Of a stretch of DNA of 64,000 nt, positions 53,655 through 62,598 are shown one piece after another. Below the pieces are notes generated by a model. That model made no database searches, had not been told where the DNA came from, and was given only the letters and a program-made list of their open reading frames with translations. Location of the stretch: the NCBI RefSeq assembly GCF_001682855.1, contig NZ_MAQW01000012.1, positions 1,067,858 through 1,131,857 of the forward strand, written 5' to 3'. Numbering within the stretch: position 1 is the first letter of the stretch; each line of letters opens with the position of its first letter. Origin of the DNA: Bacillus sp. FJAT-27264. GTDB lineage: Bacteria; Bacillota; Bacilli; Paenibacillales; Paenibacillaceae. The translations under genes and the position numbers were made by a program.

Positions 53655-53861
53655 TTATTGGGCAAAACCTATCCGTGGATGCACATGCTCCTTAATATCA
53701 AGCGTAACGGCCTGAATGGATGTGATAGGGATGTACATCTCCTGATATTCTGTTACGTATTTGAGATACTTGTCTCCAGTTTCCTTCAGCACTCCGCCTC
53801 TGACACTAGTACCGTCAAGAAAATGTATTGCGACTTCTTTTCCCTCTAAAGCTTCCACCAT
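53655..53861 (-). CDS. Small Sm/Hfq-like protein
   Basis: The predicted 68-residue protein starts at the ATG at 53861, 7 bases after GGAGGAA. Its sequence (GKEVAIHFLDGTSVRGGVL, then KYLKYVTEYQEMYIPITS, then IQAVTLD) has the strand pattern of an Sm fold: DG-x-x-V-R-G in strand 2 and a final IP-x-x-SIQAV. It lies 31 bases after clpP on the same strand. I do not recognise a named family. Binding RNA is only a possibility; other small beta-barrel proteins share this look. Confidence 0.65.
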   Translation of the reverse strand: MVEALEGKEVAIHFLDGTSVRGGVLKETGDKYLKYVTEYQEMYIPITSIQAVTLDIKEHVHPRIGFAQ

Positions 53862-53892
53862 AATACTTCCTCCTTCTCTTACAGTAGTTTTT

Positions 53893-54474
53893 TTACAGAT
53901 GGGTAATAATCTTGTCGATAATTCCATATTCCAGCGCTTCCTCAGCGGTCATAAAGAAATCACGGTCCATATCCTTCTCGACCTTCTCCACGGACTGCCC
54001 CGTTCTCTCAGCTGTAATCTGAACCACTTTGGACCGCAGTTGCAAAATACGCTTCGCGCTGATGGCGATATCACTGGCTTGCCCCTGCGCGCCGCCACTC
54101 GGCTGATGAATCATAATCTCACTGCTCGGAAGCGCACAGCGTTTTCCTTTCGCCCCGGATAGCAATAGCAATGAACCAAAGGACATGGCCATTCCTGTGC
54201 AAATGGTGTTCACCTGTGGCTTGATTAACTGCATCGTATCGTAAATACTGAAGCCAGCGGTAGTGACACCACCGGGACTGTTAATGTACATATGGATGTC
54301 TTTGTCCGGGTCTTCTGCCGCGAGATAGAGTAACTGGGCTACGATGCTATTAGCCATTCCATCTTCAATCTGCGACCCCACGAATACAATCCGGTCCTTC
54401 AGCAACCGGGAATAAATATCATATGATCGTTCTCCCTGGCCGGTCTGTTCGATAACATAGGGAACATAACTCAT
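53893..54474 (-). CDS. clpP: ClpP-family protease subunit (paralogue)
   Basis: The protein has 193 residues, the canonical mature ClpP length, from the ATG at 54474 after GGAGG. The catalytic triad is Ser98 ([12 protein letters not shown]), His123 (IMIHQPSGG) and Asp172 (DMDRDFFMT). The active-site strand differs from the usual AASMGAFLL, and the N-terminus lacks the familiar IPTVIEQT form ([21 protein letters not shown]), which suggests a second ClpP rather than the housekeeping one. It would form a barrel with Clp ATPases in the cytoplasm. A small Sm-like gene follows. Confidence 0.9.
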   Translation of the reverse strand: MSYVPYVIEQTGQGERSYDIYSRLLKDRIVFVGSQIEDGMANSIVAQLLYLAAEDPDKDIHMYINSPGGVTTAGFSIYDTMQLIKPQVNTICTGMAMSFGSLLLLSGAKGKRCALPSSEIMIHQPSGGAQGQASDIAISAKRILQLRSKVVQITAERTGQSVEKVEKDMDRDFFMTAEEALEYGIIDKIITHL

Positions 54475-54662
54475 TGTATATTGCCTCCATCTCTCAATTG
54501 TGTTTTGTGTTCTGACCCGTAAACGTCCCAGGGAACCGAAAGGATACGTGGCCCGCACCAATATTTTTTTTGCCGGCTGCGTATCTTCATCTATACTTTA
54601 TTCGTTTATTATTAAGAAGGAACAGAATTCCACCTTGCTGTAAAAAGGAGCTGGCCCACAAG

Positions 54663-55391
54663 ATGACCTTTAATGATCAACCTGCCGGCATGATGCCGGA
54701 TGCCCATACGACCACATTGCTGCAAGCTGCCCTGAAGCGTTATTGTCTCTCATTGACCCAATCCTCTTGGGATGCGGAAGATCTCGCACAGGATACCTGG
54801 ATCAAAGTACTGAGTTATCTGCAAAATGCAGGGCACAAAAATATCGAGGCACTGCTTCTGCGAACCGCCAGAAATACATGGATAGATACTGTACGACGCA
54901 AGATGACCTTCGCCCGAATTCTGGGGCTGCAGCCCCCAGCAGCAGAAGGTATGGAAGACAGCGGCAGCGCCGGAATTGAGGCTGCTTTCCAGGCTCTGCT
55001 GGAGCATTTGTCACCGCTGCAGCGGACAGTCTTTCTGCTCCGCGATGCGCTTGGGCATTCCGCCCTGGAAGCGGCCGATCTGCTGAACACTACGGAAGGT
55101 GCGGTCAAGGCTGCGTTGCATCGGGCACGCCAATCCCTGCCAGACGTACGGAAAGAGCTAGCAGATGAAGGGCCGCGCTGGCGGGAAGATTCAGACTACC
55201 TGCTTCACCTCCAGCGGCTTGCTGCTGCCTACGAGAAAGGACAGGTAGCAGAGCTGATCCGACTCTCGATGCTCGATACGGCACAGGATACCGTCGTAGC
55301 TGTGGCTGTAACATCCCACCAAACGATCATTGCTGGGGGCTATGGAGCGGCTGGCTTGACAGGACAGCCTGAGATGAGAATGATCGCTTAA
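54663..55391 (+). CDS. ECF-type RNA polymerase sigma factor with C-terminal extension
   Basis: The protein has about 242 residues from the ATG at 54663 (AAAAAGGAG 13 bases upstream). Region 2 is WDAEDLAQDTWIKVLSYL and TWIDTVRRK; region 4 is LSPLQRTVFLLRDALGHSALEAADLLNTTEGAVKAALHRAR, in the usual places. About 75 residues follow region 4, which is longer than in a minimal ECF factor, and might carry a SnoaL-like or other control domain. No anti-sigma gene is adjacent; a damaged ORF follows directly. Confidence 0.85.
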   Translation: MTFNDQPAGMMPDAHTTTLLQAALKRYCLSLTQSSWDAEDLAQDTWIKVLSYLQNAGHKNIEALLLRTARNTWIDTVRRKMTFARILGLQPPAAEGMEDSGSAGIEAAFQALLEHLSPLQRTVFLLRDALGHSALEAADLLNTTEGAVKAALHRARQSLPDVRKELADEGPRWREDSDYLLHLQRLAAAYEKGQVAELIRLSMLDTAQDTVVAVAVTSHQTIIAGGYGAAGLTGQPEMRMIA

Positions 55392-55392
55392 C

Positions 55393-55670
55393 TTGTCGGT
55401 CTATGATTTCAGTGATCAGACCATCACTGAAGGAGATTTTGATGCGGCGATCTACCTGCTGCAATTTGGCGAAGCAGAGGACTTCAGTTATAAAGAAGGC
55501 AAAAGGCTGTGATTGTGGCAGAGGCTCCAACGGAGCATAGCTCTCCATTCTATATCCGCCAGCCGTGGTTTATGGACACAACAAAAGCCAGGTCGGCAGG
55601 ATATTCCTTCCTCGACTTGGCTACATGGATGCCAGAACTGATCACTACGTTGAATCGTTCATATGAGTGA
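55393..55670 (+). pseudogene. Frameshifted ORF remnant, possibly NAD-dependent epimerase-like
   Basis: Immediately after the sigma factor gene the sequence reads LSVYDFSDQTITEGDFDAAI and YLLQFGEAEDFSYKEGK, stops at TGA (55510-55512), and continues in another frame as KAVIVAEAPTEHSSPFYIRQ and PWFMDTTKARSAGYSFLDLA to 55670. One indel near 55505 would join them. The second part has the look of an epimerase C-terminus, but the match is weak. No start codon with a ribosome site is present. Confidence 0.4.
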
Positions 55671-55711
55671 AACTGTCAAATTATAGCGAAAAATTGCCCG
55701 GGTAATATTTT

Positions 55712-55746
55712 AAAAAGCAAGCCCAGCTCTAGGCTGAACTTGCTTT
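55712..55746 (-). terminator. Terminator overlapping the end of the chemoreceptor gene
   Basis: On the minus strand AAAGCAAGTTCAGC / GCTGGGCTTGCTTT flank the loop CTAGA and a T-run follows. The stop codon TAG of the chemoreceptor gene lies in the loop, so the last codons form the stem. Confidence 0.85.
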
Positions 55747-57555
55747 AGGGTAAGGAACAACGGTTTCCGTAGCGGAAGATGCAGCATCACTGCTCTCCGC
55801 CTTTACCCGTTTCCCTAGCGGAAGTGATTCGGAATGATTGACCGAATCGCTTCCGCTATTTATTTTGAACACATTGATCTCCTGGAACAGCTTCTGTGAG
55901 ATTTCATGAATATCAACAGCCTGCCGGGCAATGGCGGCGATGGACTGATCCTGCTGAATGCTGGAAGCATTCACTTCCTGTACCCCTGCAGCAGTCTCCT
56001 CGGCAATAGCGGCCACAGAGTGTACAGATTCTGCAAGCCGGGTATTCATCCCGCGTGTCTCATCCACCTTGTCATGAATATGACCAATTTGTTTGCTGAT
56101 CTCAGCAATCGACTGGTCAATCGCCACAAAAGATGCCAGCGTCTCTTCAACCTTCTCTTCTTGCTCCTCCAGATTTCCACGTGTCTCCAGCATATCTTTC
56201 TGGAAGTCTTCCATCCCTTGTTGAAGTTCAGCAATAATCTCGCGAATATGCCCTGAGGACACCTTCGTCTGATCGGCCAGTTGTCTAACCTCATCTGCGA
56301 TCACGGCAAAACCTTTGCCATGCACCCCGGCTCTAGCAGCTTCAATCGCAGCATTCAGCGACAGAATGTTCGTCTGGCTGGAAATCTCCGTAATGGTCTG
56401 GGTAATCCGCGAAATATCCCGCGACTGTTCAGCAAGCCTGTCCAGCGTATGATACACTTTGCCTACTGATTGACGGGACTGCCCCGAAACTTGGCGAAGG
56501 GCGGTTACCGCTGCCGAACCACTGCGTGTATTTAGATTGGCCGTTTCACTGGTCGTCAACATGACCTCTGTATACTCCGTGATCTCTTGAATGCCGCGCT
56601 CCAATTCTTGAATCAGTCCGGCACTCTGCTCAGACTGCCCGGCCTGTTGATCAGCACCCGATGAAATATCCTGGATTGTTCTGACGATATCCTGGTTAGT
56701 ATGAGCAGTAATGGCCGACGATTGTTGGAAAGAATTCGAATAATCCGCCAGCGAAGAAGCCACCGTCTGTGTCTGCTGCAGCATTTCTCTAACCCGGCCC
56801 ACCATATGGTCAAAATGATGACTCAAACGCCCAAGCTCATCATTATATGGAGAATTAATTTGCTCCCGCAGGTCTCCCTCGGATATTTTACGTAGTGCCG
56901 CTTGTAGCTTATGAACAGGATTCAGGAACGAACGAATCAACACTATAGCAATCACAAGCGTGAAAATCAGTACAAAAATAGCAGCATAGAGCACAACGGC
57001 ATTGGTATTCTTCAGCAAATCAAAAGACACCCCTTGGGCTTCTTGAGCATTTTCTGCCGCCGCAGCGTACAGCTTCCCGTTGCTCTCCAACATGGTCCCG
57101 TTCAGTTCCTGCGCCTTCGTATGTAATTCATCGATTTTATCTAGAACGGTCATCGGGTCGAGACTGCTGTCATTCAAAGTCTGAACCAACTCGTCAACAA
57201 CGCCCGTATATTCCTTGGCCTGTCCCTGCAATTGCTGCAGCCCCTCCTGTGCGGAAGTGCCCGATCCAAACTCTACTTTAGCCATTTCCGCATAGAATTT
57301 CTTCTCCTTCTCCTTGAAAGCATCGGCCCATTCCAGATCACTTGTGCCAGCCAGCGAGGCTTCCACACTCTTCATTTCCTGTAGCAGCTGCGTAAGCGTA
57401 GAGACTGTGATTCTATTTTCCATCTCTGTTTTCTGTGTTTCCATGGATTTTTCGATCTGATTGATTTTGTACCCTTGGTAAACAGCCACCCCTAGAAAAA
57501 TCAGTGCCACAGCGGAAAAGCTCAGGATCAGCTTCCATTTCATCGAAAGATGCAT
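55729..57555 (-). CDS. Methyl-accepting chemotaxis protein (four-helix-bundle sensor)
   Basis: The protein has about 608 residues. A membrane helix near 9-27 and a second near 190-210 border a helical extracytoplasmic domain with Ala/Glu/Gln-rich coils (4HB_MCP-like). HAMP and a signalling domain follow, with the tip [21 protein letters not shown] and EVRQLADQ. The C-terminal tail (after 565) is Ser-rich and has no NWETF pentapeptide. I use ATG 57555 with GAAGGT before it; a longer frame opens at 57615. The ligand is unknown. Confidence 0.9.
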   Translation of the reverse strand: MHLSMKWKLILSFSAVALIFLGVAVYQGYKINQIEKSMETQKTEMENRITVSTLTQLLQEMKSVEASLAGTSDLEWADAFKEKEKKFYAEMAKVEFGSGTSAQEGLQQLQGQAKEYTGVVDELVQTLNDSSLDPMTVLDKIDELHTKAQELNGTMLESNGKLYAAAAENAQEAQGVSFDLLKNTNAVVLYAAIFVLIFTLVIAIVLIRSFLNPVHKLQAALRKISEGDLREQINSPYNDELGRLSHHFDHMVGRVREMLQQTQTVASSLADYSNSFQQSSAITAHTNQDIVRTIQDISSGADQQAGQSEQSAGLIQELERGIQEITEYTEVMLTTSETANLNTRSGSAAVTALRQVSGQSRQSVGKVYHTLDRLAEQSRDISRITQTITEISSQTNILSLNAAIEAARAGVHGKGFAVIADEVRQLADQTKVSSGHIREIIAELQQGMEDFQKDMLETRGNLEEQEEKVEETLASFVAIDQSIAEISKQIGHIHDKVDETRGMNTRLAESVHSVAAIAEETAAGVQEVNASSIQQDQSIAAIARQAVDIHEISQKLFQEINVFKINSGSDSVNHSESLPLGKRVKAESSDAASSATETVVPYPKASSA

Positions 57556-57615
57556 GCGGGTTACCTTCAAAAGAATCATCCCTCCATCAAAAGCCTCATG
57601 TGCCAGTAGGTACAT

Positions 57616-57877
57616 TCTACCAACACATATTGATTGTAGGAGTCAGATATTAAATGTTCCGCACAGTTTTGTTCGGTGAACGTAAAGATTGTTTTAACAA
57701 TGTGTGAAAGTGAAGGGTATATCTAATACGAGTCCGGGGGTTCCCCCGACCGAAGGTCCGTTTCTGCTCGACTTTGGTCTGGGGAAAATTCTGGACTTGA
57801 GATTGTTCTGATCAGGGCATCACGCTTGCTATACTTCTACGTGGACATACATACTTTTGATAAAAGGGGATCACATC
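57616..57877. other. Intergenic region between divergent chemoreceptor and CPBP genes
   Basis: It contains a small perfect hairpin GGGGGTTCCCCC near 57735-57747 and, before the CPBP gene, an extended -10 TGCTATACT (57828-57835 region) with no good -35. Nothing else is recognisable. Confidence 0.4.
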
Positions 57878-58741
57878 ATGAAAACAAACGTTGGCAGCAC
57901 CTCTGCCACAAACACAAACGGGGATATGGAACGTATTCAATCCGCTAGACGGGGATTACTTGTCTTTTTCGCAATACTTATCCCGCTCTCCATTCTTGGT
58001 TATATACTATCAATGAAACAAGAGATCTTCGTCCTGTTCCTGATGTGGACACCAGGACTGGCCTCCATCTTCGCCCGCTTGATACTACGTGAAGGCATAT
58101 CAGATATCTCCTTGAAAATTGGCGGAAAGCGTACACTGAAGACCTTGCCTTTTATACTACTGTTTCCTGTCGTTATTGGTCTTGTCGGCTACGGAATCGC
58201 TTGGATCACAGGGCTGGTACAATTCGACACACCGGATACATTCATTAAAGCATCACCTGTTGTTGTATTTATAGGTTTGTTACTTGCACAAATGCTCCTT
58301 GGCACATTGGAAGGTTTAATCGGCGGTGTCGGCGAAGAACTGGGCTGGCGTGGTTATATGCTTACTCGACTGATTGACGCCCGTGTTCCCCAACCGATAC
58401 TACTCAGCGGGCTGATCTGGGGCGTATGGCATCTTCCTTTGATCCTAGCCGGAAACTATTATTCAGGACCGTATCCTGCGCTCTCCGTTATCCTCTTTAT
58501 GATTTCGGTTACTTCCATGGGATATGTCATTGGACGAATACGGTTAACAACGGGTAGCTTATGGGCTGCAGCGTTCCTGCATGCCTCATGGAATGCTATC
58601 ATTCAGGATGTCTTCGATGTCTTCTCCAAAGGGGATAATGCACTTCTCTGGACTGGAGAGTCCGGCATTCTGGTGGCTCTTACCTTGCTGGCAGCGGCAG
58701 TAATCATTTCACGGAAACCGCTGTTGGCAAGAAAATTGTAA
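57878..58741 (+). CDS. CPBP-family intramembrane metalloprotease
   Basis: The protein has about 287 residues and eight predicted helices. The CPBP (Abi) motifs are EELGWRGYMLTRL (EExxxR), the His in GVWHLPLILAG and HASWN near the end. Start ATG 57878 follows AAAGGGG at 8 bases. Family members process prenylated or signal peptides or serve in bacteriocin self-immunity; no bacteriocin gene is near. It stands alone with a bidirectional terminator. Confidence 0.9.
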   Translation: MKTNVGSTSATNTNGDMERIQSARRGLLVFFAILIPLSILGYILSMKQEIFVLFLMWTPGLASIFARLILREGISDISLKIGGKRTLKTLPFILLFPVVIGLVGYGIAWITGLVQFDTPDTFIKASPVVVFIGLLLAQMLLGTLEGLIGGVGEELGWRGYMLTRLIDARVPQPILLSGLIWGVWHLPLILAGNYYSGPYPALSVILFMISVTSMGYVIGRIRLTTGSLWAAAFLHASWNAIIQDVFDVFSKGDNALLWTGESGILVALTLLAAAVIISRKPLLARKL

Positions 58742-58787
58742 TCCGTTACCCATATGTTAAATTTCCTAGTTCACTCTATATAGTATA

Positions 58788-58830
58788 AAAAGAAGCATTC
58801 CTGCCGAATACGGCTTTGGAATGCTTCTTT
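58788..58830. terminator. Bidirectional terminator between CPBP and nitroreductase genes
   Basis: AAAGAAGCATTCC / GGAATGCTTCTTT with an inner CCG / CGG stem. T-rich sequence follows on both strands. Confidence 0.88.
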
Positions 58831-58856
58831 GCAATAACCTGCACAGCGGTCCGAGC

Positions 58857-59606
58857 TTATTCCTCCCGCTCCTTATCATACATAAACCCTTGCTGTTTGA
58901 GGGTATCGCGGGCATCACCATACACAGGATTATTGGCATAGAAGTGGGCGACCCAACTAGTCCAGCTTCGCTCTGGAAGACCTTGCTGCTGCAAGGATTG
59001 GCGGTGCGTCTCATTGTAAGCGTGTAGTAGCTCAGTCTGATCAAGATTGTATTGCTCTTCGTGGTAGACGGCCTCCATAGGCAGACGGGATTTCTGCGGG
59101 CTCTCCGCGCCGGGATATCCGACACATAGACCTGCGATAGGAAAAACATACTTCGGCAGCTGAAATAGCTCAATTACAGCCTTCGTATTGCGGCGGACCC
59201 CCCCGATCGGAATGGTTCCGAGACCCAGCGATTCTGCGGCCGTGATTGCACCAGCCATAGCAAGACCAACATCAGCCGCTCCAACCAGTAGGGCATCTAC
59301 ATCAGAAGCCGCTTCAAAAGGCTGGCCTTCTATCTCGCTTGCCAATCCCGCCCGGTAAAAGTCCATGCAGAACACGAGAAACACCGGTGCCTCAGCCACA
59401 TGCTTTTGATTACCACTCAGCTCTGCGAGCCGCTGTTTCCGCTCCTGATTATGGATTGCAATAATCGTAAACTGCTGACCATGGACCCAGGAAGGTGCAG
59501 CTTGAGCCGAAGCAATAATATTTTGCAAATCCTCAGTACTCACTGCCCGATCAGAATAGTTCCGGTAAGAGCGGTGGTTCGTTAACGTTCGTATAACCTC
59601 ATTCAC
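58857..59606 (-). CDS. NfrA-type flavin nitroreductase
   Basis: The 249-residue nitroreductase-fold enzyme has the N-terminal HRSYRNYSDRAV FMN phosphate site, APSWVHGQQF, the AAESLGLGTIPIGGVR strand and LCVGYPG. The C-terminal excursion (HRQSLQQQGLPERSWTSWVA) is that of the NfrA/NfsA branch, homodimeric FMN enzymes that use NADPH on nitroaromatics or quinones. It lies 38 bases after treR on the same strand but is probably unrelated. No regulator is adjacent. Confidence 0.9.
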   Translation of the reverse strand: MNEVIRTLTNHRSYRNYSDRAVSTEDLQNIIASAQAAPSWVHGQQFTIIAIHNQERKQRLAELSGNQKHVAEAPVFLVFCMDFYRAGLASEIEGQPFEAASDVDALLVGAADVGLAMAGAITAAESLGLGTIPIGGVRRNTKAVIELFQLPKYVFPIAGLCVGYPGAESPQKSRLPMEAVYHEEQYNLDQTELLHAYNETHRQSLQQQGLPERSWTSWVAHFYANNPVYGDARDTLKQQGFMYDKEREE

Positions 59607-59644
59607 AAAAGTTCATCCTTTCTGTCTTCACTAACTAAAAAAAC

Positions 59645-60370
59645 CTAAGGAATCCGCCGGGCAAAATCCACGAATTGAAACTTGTCCAAGCGGTGTCTCG
59701 ATTCTGTATACTGAAACAAGGTTGTATCTTCCAGAAATACAAAGTTGCGGACAAGTACTACATGGGTCAGTCCGTTCAGATCCAGTAGCGCCCGATCCTC
59801 ATCCGTAGCCTCTTCGACAGAAATCTCTTTTTTGGCATAGCTGATCACCAGATTCAGCGTCTGCTCCAGATATTCATAGATAGAGCCCGCGGCTAGTTCC
59901 TCTGTCAGCAGAACGACTTTGTCCGGCCGAAAATAATCTTTGTCCAGAATGATACGCTCGCCTTCAATTTCGCGGACCCGGATCACCTCCCAAACAGGTG
60001 CCCCCGGCTCTATCTGCAAACAATCTGCAATAGACGGCGAAGCCTCGGTACAGACGGTTCTTTGTACAAGAGTACGCGTCGAACGGCCGATTTTTCCCGA
60101 CATCTCCTTGAAGCTGGTAAGCCCCGTAACCGGAAAGTTCATGCGCCCGATATCCAGCACATATGAACCCTTGCCTCTAATTTTCTGGATAAACCCGTGC
60201 TGTACTAGTAAATTTAGCGCTTTGCGGACGGTTTCCCGCGAGGTAGAGTATGAACTCATTAGTTCATTCTCCGAAGGCAGTTTGGTCCCCGGGGGAATCT
60301 TGCCTGACTGAATTCGTTTTGCATACGTATTAAAAATGCTCTGATATATATTTTCCTTCAATTCCATCAC
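59645..60370 (-). CDS. treR: Trehalose operon repressor (GntR/UTRA)
   Basis: The 241-residue regulator has a GntR helix-turn-helix (IPPGTKLPSENELMSSYSTSRETVRKALNLLVQHG) and a UTRA ligand domain (EVIRVREIEGERIILDKDYFRPD, TEELAAGSIYEYLEQ). It closely follows the TreR pattern and closes the treA-treP-treR cluster, so trehalose-6-phosphate is the likely inducer. It begins with GTG ATG and a weak ribosome site. A strong terminator lies between it and treP, so its level depends on readthrough or a promoter of its own. Confidence 0.93.
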   Translation of the reverse strand: MMELKENIYQSIFNTYAKRIQSGKIPPGTKLPSENELMSSYSTSRETVRKALNLLVQHGFIQKIRGKGSYVLDIGRMNFPVTGLTSFKEMSGKIGRSTRTLVQRTVCTEASPSIADCLQIEPGAPVWEVIRVREIEGERIILDKDYFRPDKVVLLTEELAAGSIYEYLEQTLNLVISYAKKEISVEEATDEDRALLDLNGLTHVVLVRNFVFLEDTTLFQYTESRHRLDKFQFVDFARRIP

Positions 60371-60405
60371 CGCTTACCATTTTACCATAATTCTATGTTA
60401 AAAAA

Positions 60406-60445
60406 AGAAACGGGCATTGTCCTTTGCTGGACGATACCCGTTTCT
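60406..60445 (-). terminator. Terminator between treP and treR
   Basis: AGAAACGGGTATCGTCC / GGACAATGCCCGTTTCT with a 6-nt loop is followed by TTTTTTT on the minus strand. It ends 36 bases before the treR start. Confidence 0.9.
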
Positions 60446-60469
60446 GCTTACACGATGATTGATTTTCTC

Positions 60470-62560
60470 TTACTCTGCATTCAAGCGAATTTTCAAGCTG
60501 ACGTTCCGCCCAGCCGCTACTGCGCCTGGCGCAGCTTCTTCTACGCCTGCAATGATATCCTGACCGTCCGGAATGATGATCGGTGTAATCAGCGGTAATC
60601 CTGCCGCAGAAATCGCCGCCATATCAAATTCCAGCAAGAGCTGCCCAGTCTTGACCTCATCCCCGATATTGACATGGCTTGTAAAAGCGCTGCCTTTCAG
60701 CGACACCGTGTTAATCCCGACATGGATCAGCACCTGTACGCCAGTGCTATGCTCCAGAATGACGGCATGCTTGCTCTTGATGATATGTGCCACCGTACCG
60801 TCGAATGGCGCAATTACACGTCCCTCTTCGGGCTCAATGGCGATCCCTTGCCCCATCTGTCTTTCGGCAAAAGCCGGGTCAGGAACGTTCTCTAGCGGTA
60901 CTGCTTTCCCCGTCAGTGGAGCATAAATATTGAGTACTCGGGTACCATCTTCCTCTGTAACGATGCCGGAAGATGGAATACCGGATTCAGCCGCCACGGA
61001 GGTAGCCGAACCTGCATCAACCTTATCGGTAGCGCTACCGGAAGCTTTCGCGCCTTGTACTGGAGTCACTGTATGCGCTGAGTGATTCTCGGAAGCTGCT
61101 TTAGTTGTTACCGCCGCTCTACCAGTTGATCCTGCGGTAACTGCACCCTCCTTACGTCCAGCAATTTTGCCATACAATACGGTTAAACCAAATGGGACGA
61201 CTAGCACGATGCCCATCCCGATGAAGAACACGCCCCATTGTTTTGGGAAGATCGACAAGAAGCCGGGAATTCCCCCGACGCCGATCGAGGACGCCAACAC
61301 GTGGTTTATGGTTAACAGAACGCCGCCAATTGCCGATCCGATCATCCCGAAGATGAATGGATATTTATAGCGGATGTTCACCCCGAAGATTGCCGGTTCC
61401 GTAACACCGAGGAATGCCGAGATCGAAGAAGTGGCTGCGAGCCCCTTAGCCTTCTGATCTCTCAACACAAGCATCATCGCAAGTGCCGCTGCACCTTGAG
61501 CGATATTGGAAAGTGCCAGCATTGGCCAAAGGAACGTTCCGCCCTCACTGCCGATCAATTGCACATCGACTGCGAGGAAGGTATGATGCATCCCCGTAAC
61601 TACGAGCAAAGCGTATAACCCGCCATAGAGCAATCCCCCGAGTGCTGGTACCGCATTAAAGACATGTACAAGGCCGGAGGTAATAGCATTACCCAAGGCA
61701 AAAGTAACCGGACCAATTAATACAAACGCCAGGAAGCTGGTAATTAGCAGGGTGAGCGGGGCCACAACAAGCAGCTTGATGGAATCTGCCACTCGTTTAT
61801 TCAGGAAGCCCTCAATCTTCGCCAAAATGTAAGCGGAGACCAAAACGGGCAGCACCTGTCCCTGATAACCGATTTTCTCAATATGCCAGCCAAAGAGATT
61901 CCAAACCGGTATCGTTCCCTTAGTAGAAGCTTCTGCATAGCCATAGGCACTGAGCAGATCCGGGTGAACCAGAATCAGACCGAGTACAATCCCTAGCAGC
62001 GGACTGCCACCAAATCGGTTCACTGCCGACCAACCGATCAGCGCAGGAAGGAAGATAAAGGCTGTATTAGCAATCAGGTTAATAATAGAAGCAATATCTG
62101 TCCACTGAGGATAGACCTGCACCAGTGACTGACCTTCGAAGAAAATCCCCGGACCGGTCAGAATATTGTTGATCCCCAGCAGGAGACCGGCAGTCACGAT
62201 AGCCGGGAGGATTGGAATGAAGATATCCGACAGCGTCTTGACCGCACGCTGAAGCGGATTCTGCTTCTTCCCGGCTGCGTTCTTGACATCATCCTTGGAT
62301 GAACGCGGCCCACCTGTAATTGCGATCATTTCATCATATACTTTGTCCACGAGTCCCGGTCCAATGACAACTTGGAACTGACCCTGGGAGGAGAAATGGC
62401 CTTTAACAAGATCGTTACTCTCCAGTAGCGCATGATCTACCCTTTCTTCATCGGCTAACGAAAAGCGAAGTCGGGTGACACAGTGGGTAGCCACTTCAAT
62501 ATTGTCTTTGCCGCCAACGGCCCGGACAATCTCTTCTACACTTTTTTTATCAACAGCCAT
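60470..62560 (-). CDS. treP: Trehalose-specific PTS transporter EIIBC with fused EIIA
   Basis: The protein has about 696 residues from the ATG at 62560 after AAAGGAG. EIIB carries phospho-Cys27 (ATHCVTRLRF); EIIC spans about 110-460 with ten or so helices (IFIPILPAIVTAGLLLG, GMHHTFLAVD, GVTEPAIFGVN). A Ser/Thr/Ala-rich linker (about 470-545) joins a glucose-type EIIA with the active His in VLIHVGINTVSLKG. Bacillus TreP lacks the EIIA part, so the fused form makes the transporter independent of a separate EIIA. It imports trehalose as the 6-phosphate, the substrate of the treA product. Confidence 0.94.
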   Translation of the reverse strand: MAVDKKSVEEIVRAVGGKDNIEVATHCVTRLRFSLADEERVDHALLESNDLVKGHFSSQGQFQVVIGPGLVDKVYDEMIAITGGPRSSKDDVKNAAGKKQNPLQRAVKTLSDIFIPILPAIVTAGLLLGINNILTGPGIFFEGQSLVQVYPQWTDIASIINLIANTAFIFLPALIGWSAVNRFGGSPLLGIVLGLILVHPDLLSAYGYAEASTKGTIPVWNLFGWHIEKIGYQGQVLPVLVSAYILAKIEGFLNKRVADSIKLLVVAPLTLLITSFLAFVLIGPVTFALGNAITSGLVHVFNAVPALGGLLYGGLYALLVVTGMHHTFLAVDVQLIGSEGGTFLWPMLALSNIAQGAAALAMMLVLRDQKAKGLAATSSISAFLGVTEPAIFGVNIRYKYPFIFGMIGSAIGGVLLTINHVLASSIGVGGIPGFLSIFPKQWGVFFIGMGIVLVVPFGLTVLYGKIAGRKEGAVTAGSTGRAAVTTKAASENHSAHTVTPVQGAKASGSATDKVDAGSATSVAAESGIPSSGIVTEEDGTRVLNIYAPLTGKAVPLENVPDPAFAERQMGQGIAIEPEEGRVIAPFDGTVAHIIKSKHAVILEHSTGVQVLIHVGINTVSLKGSAFTSHVNIGDEVKTGQLLLEFDMAAISAAGLPLITPIIIPDGQDIIAGVEEAAPGAVAAGRNVSLKIRLNAE

Positions 62561-62598
62561 GGGATTCACTCCTTTATACTGTATTTCCGTATCGATTC

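Noticed and set aside
57690..57725. Sigma-B-type promoter (GTTTTAAC ... GGGTAT) upstream of the CPBP gene
   Set aside because: The spacer of 18 bp is longer than the 12-15 bp expected.
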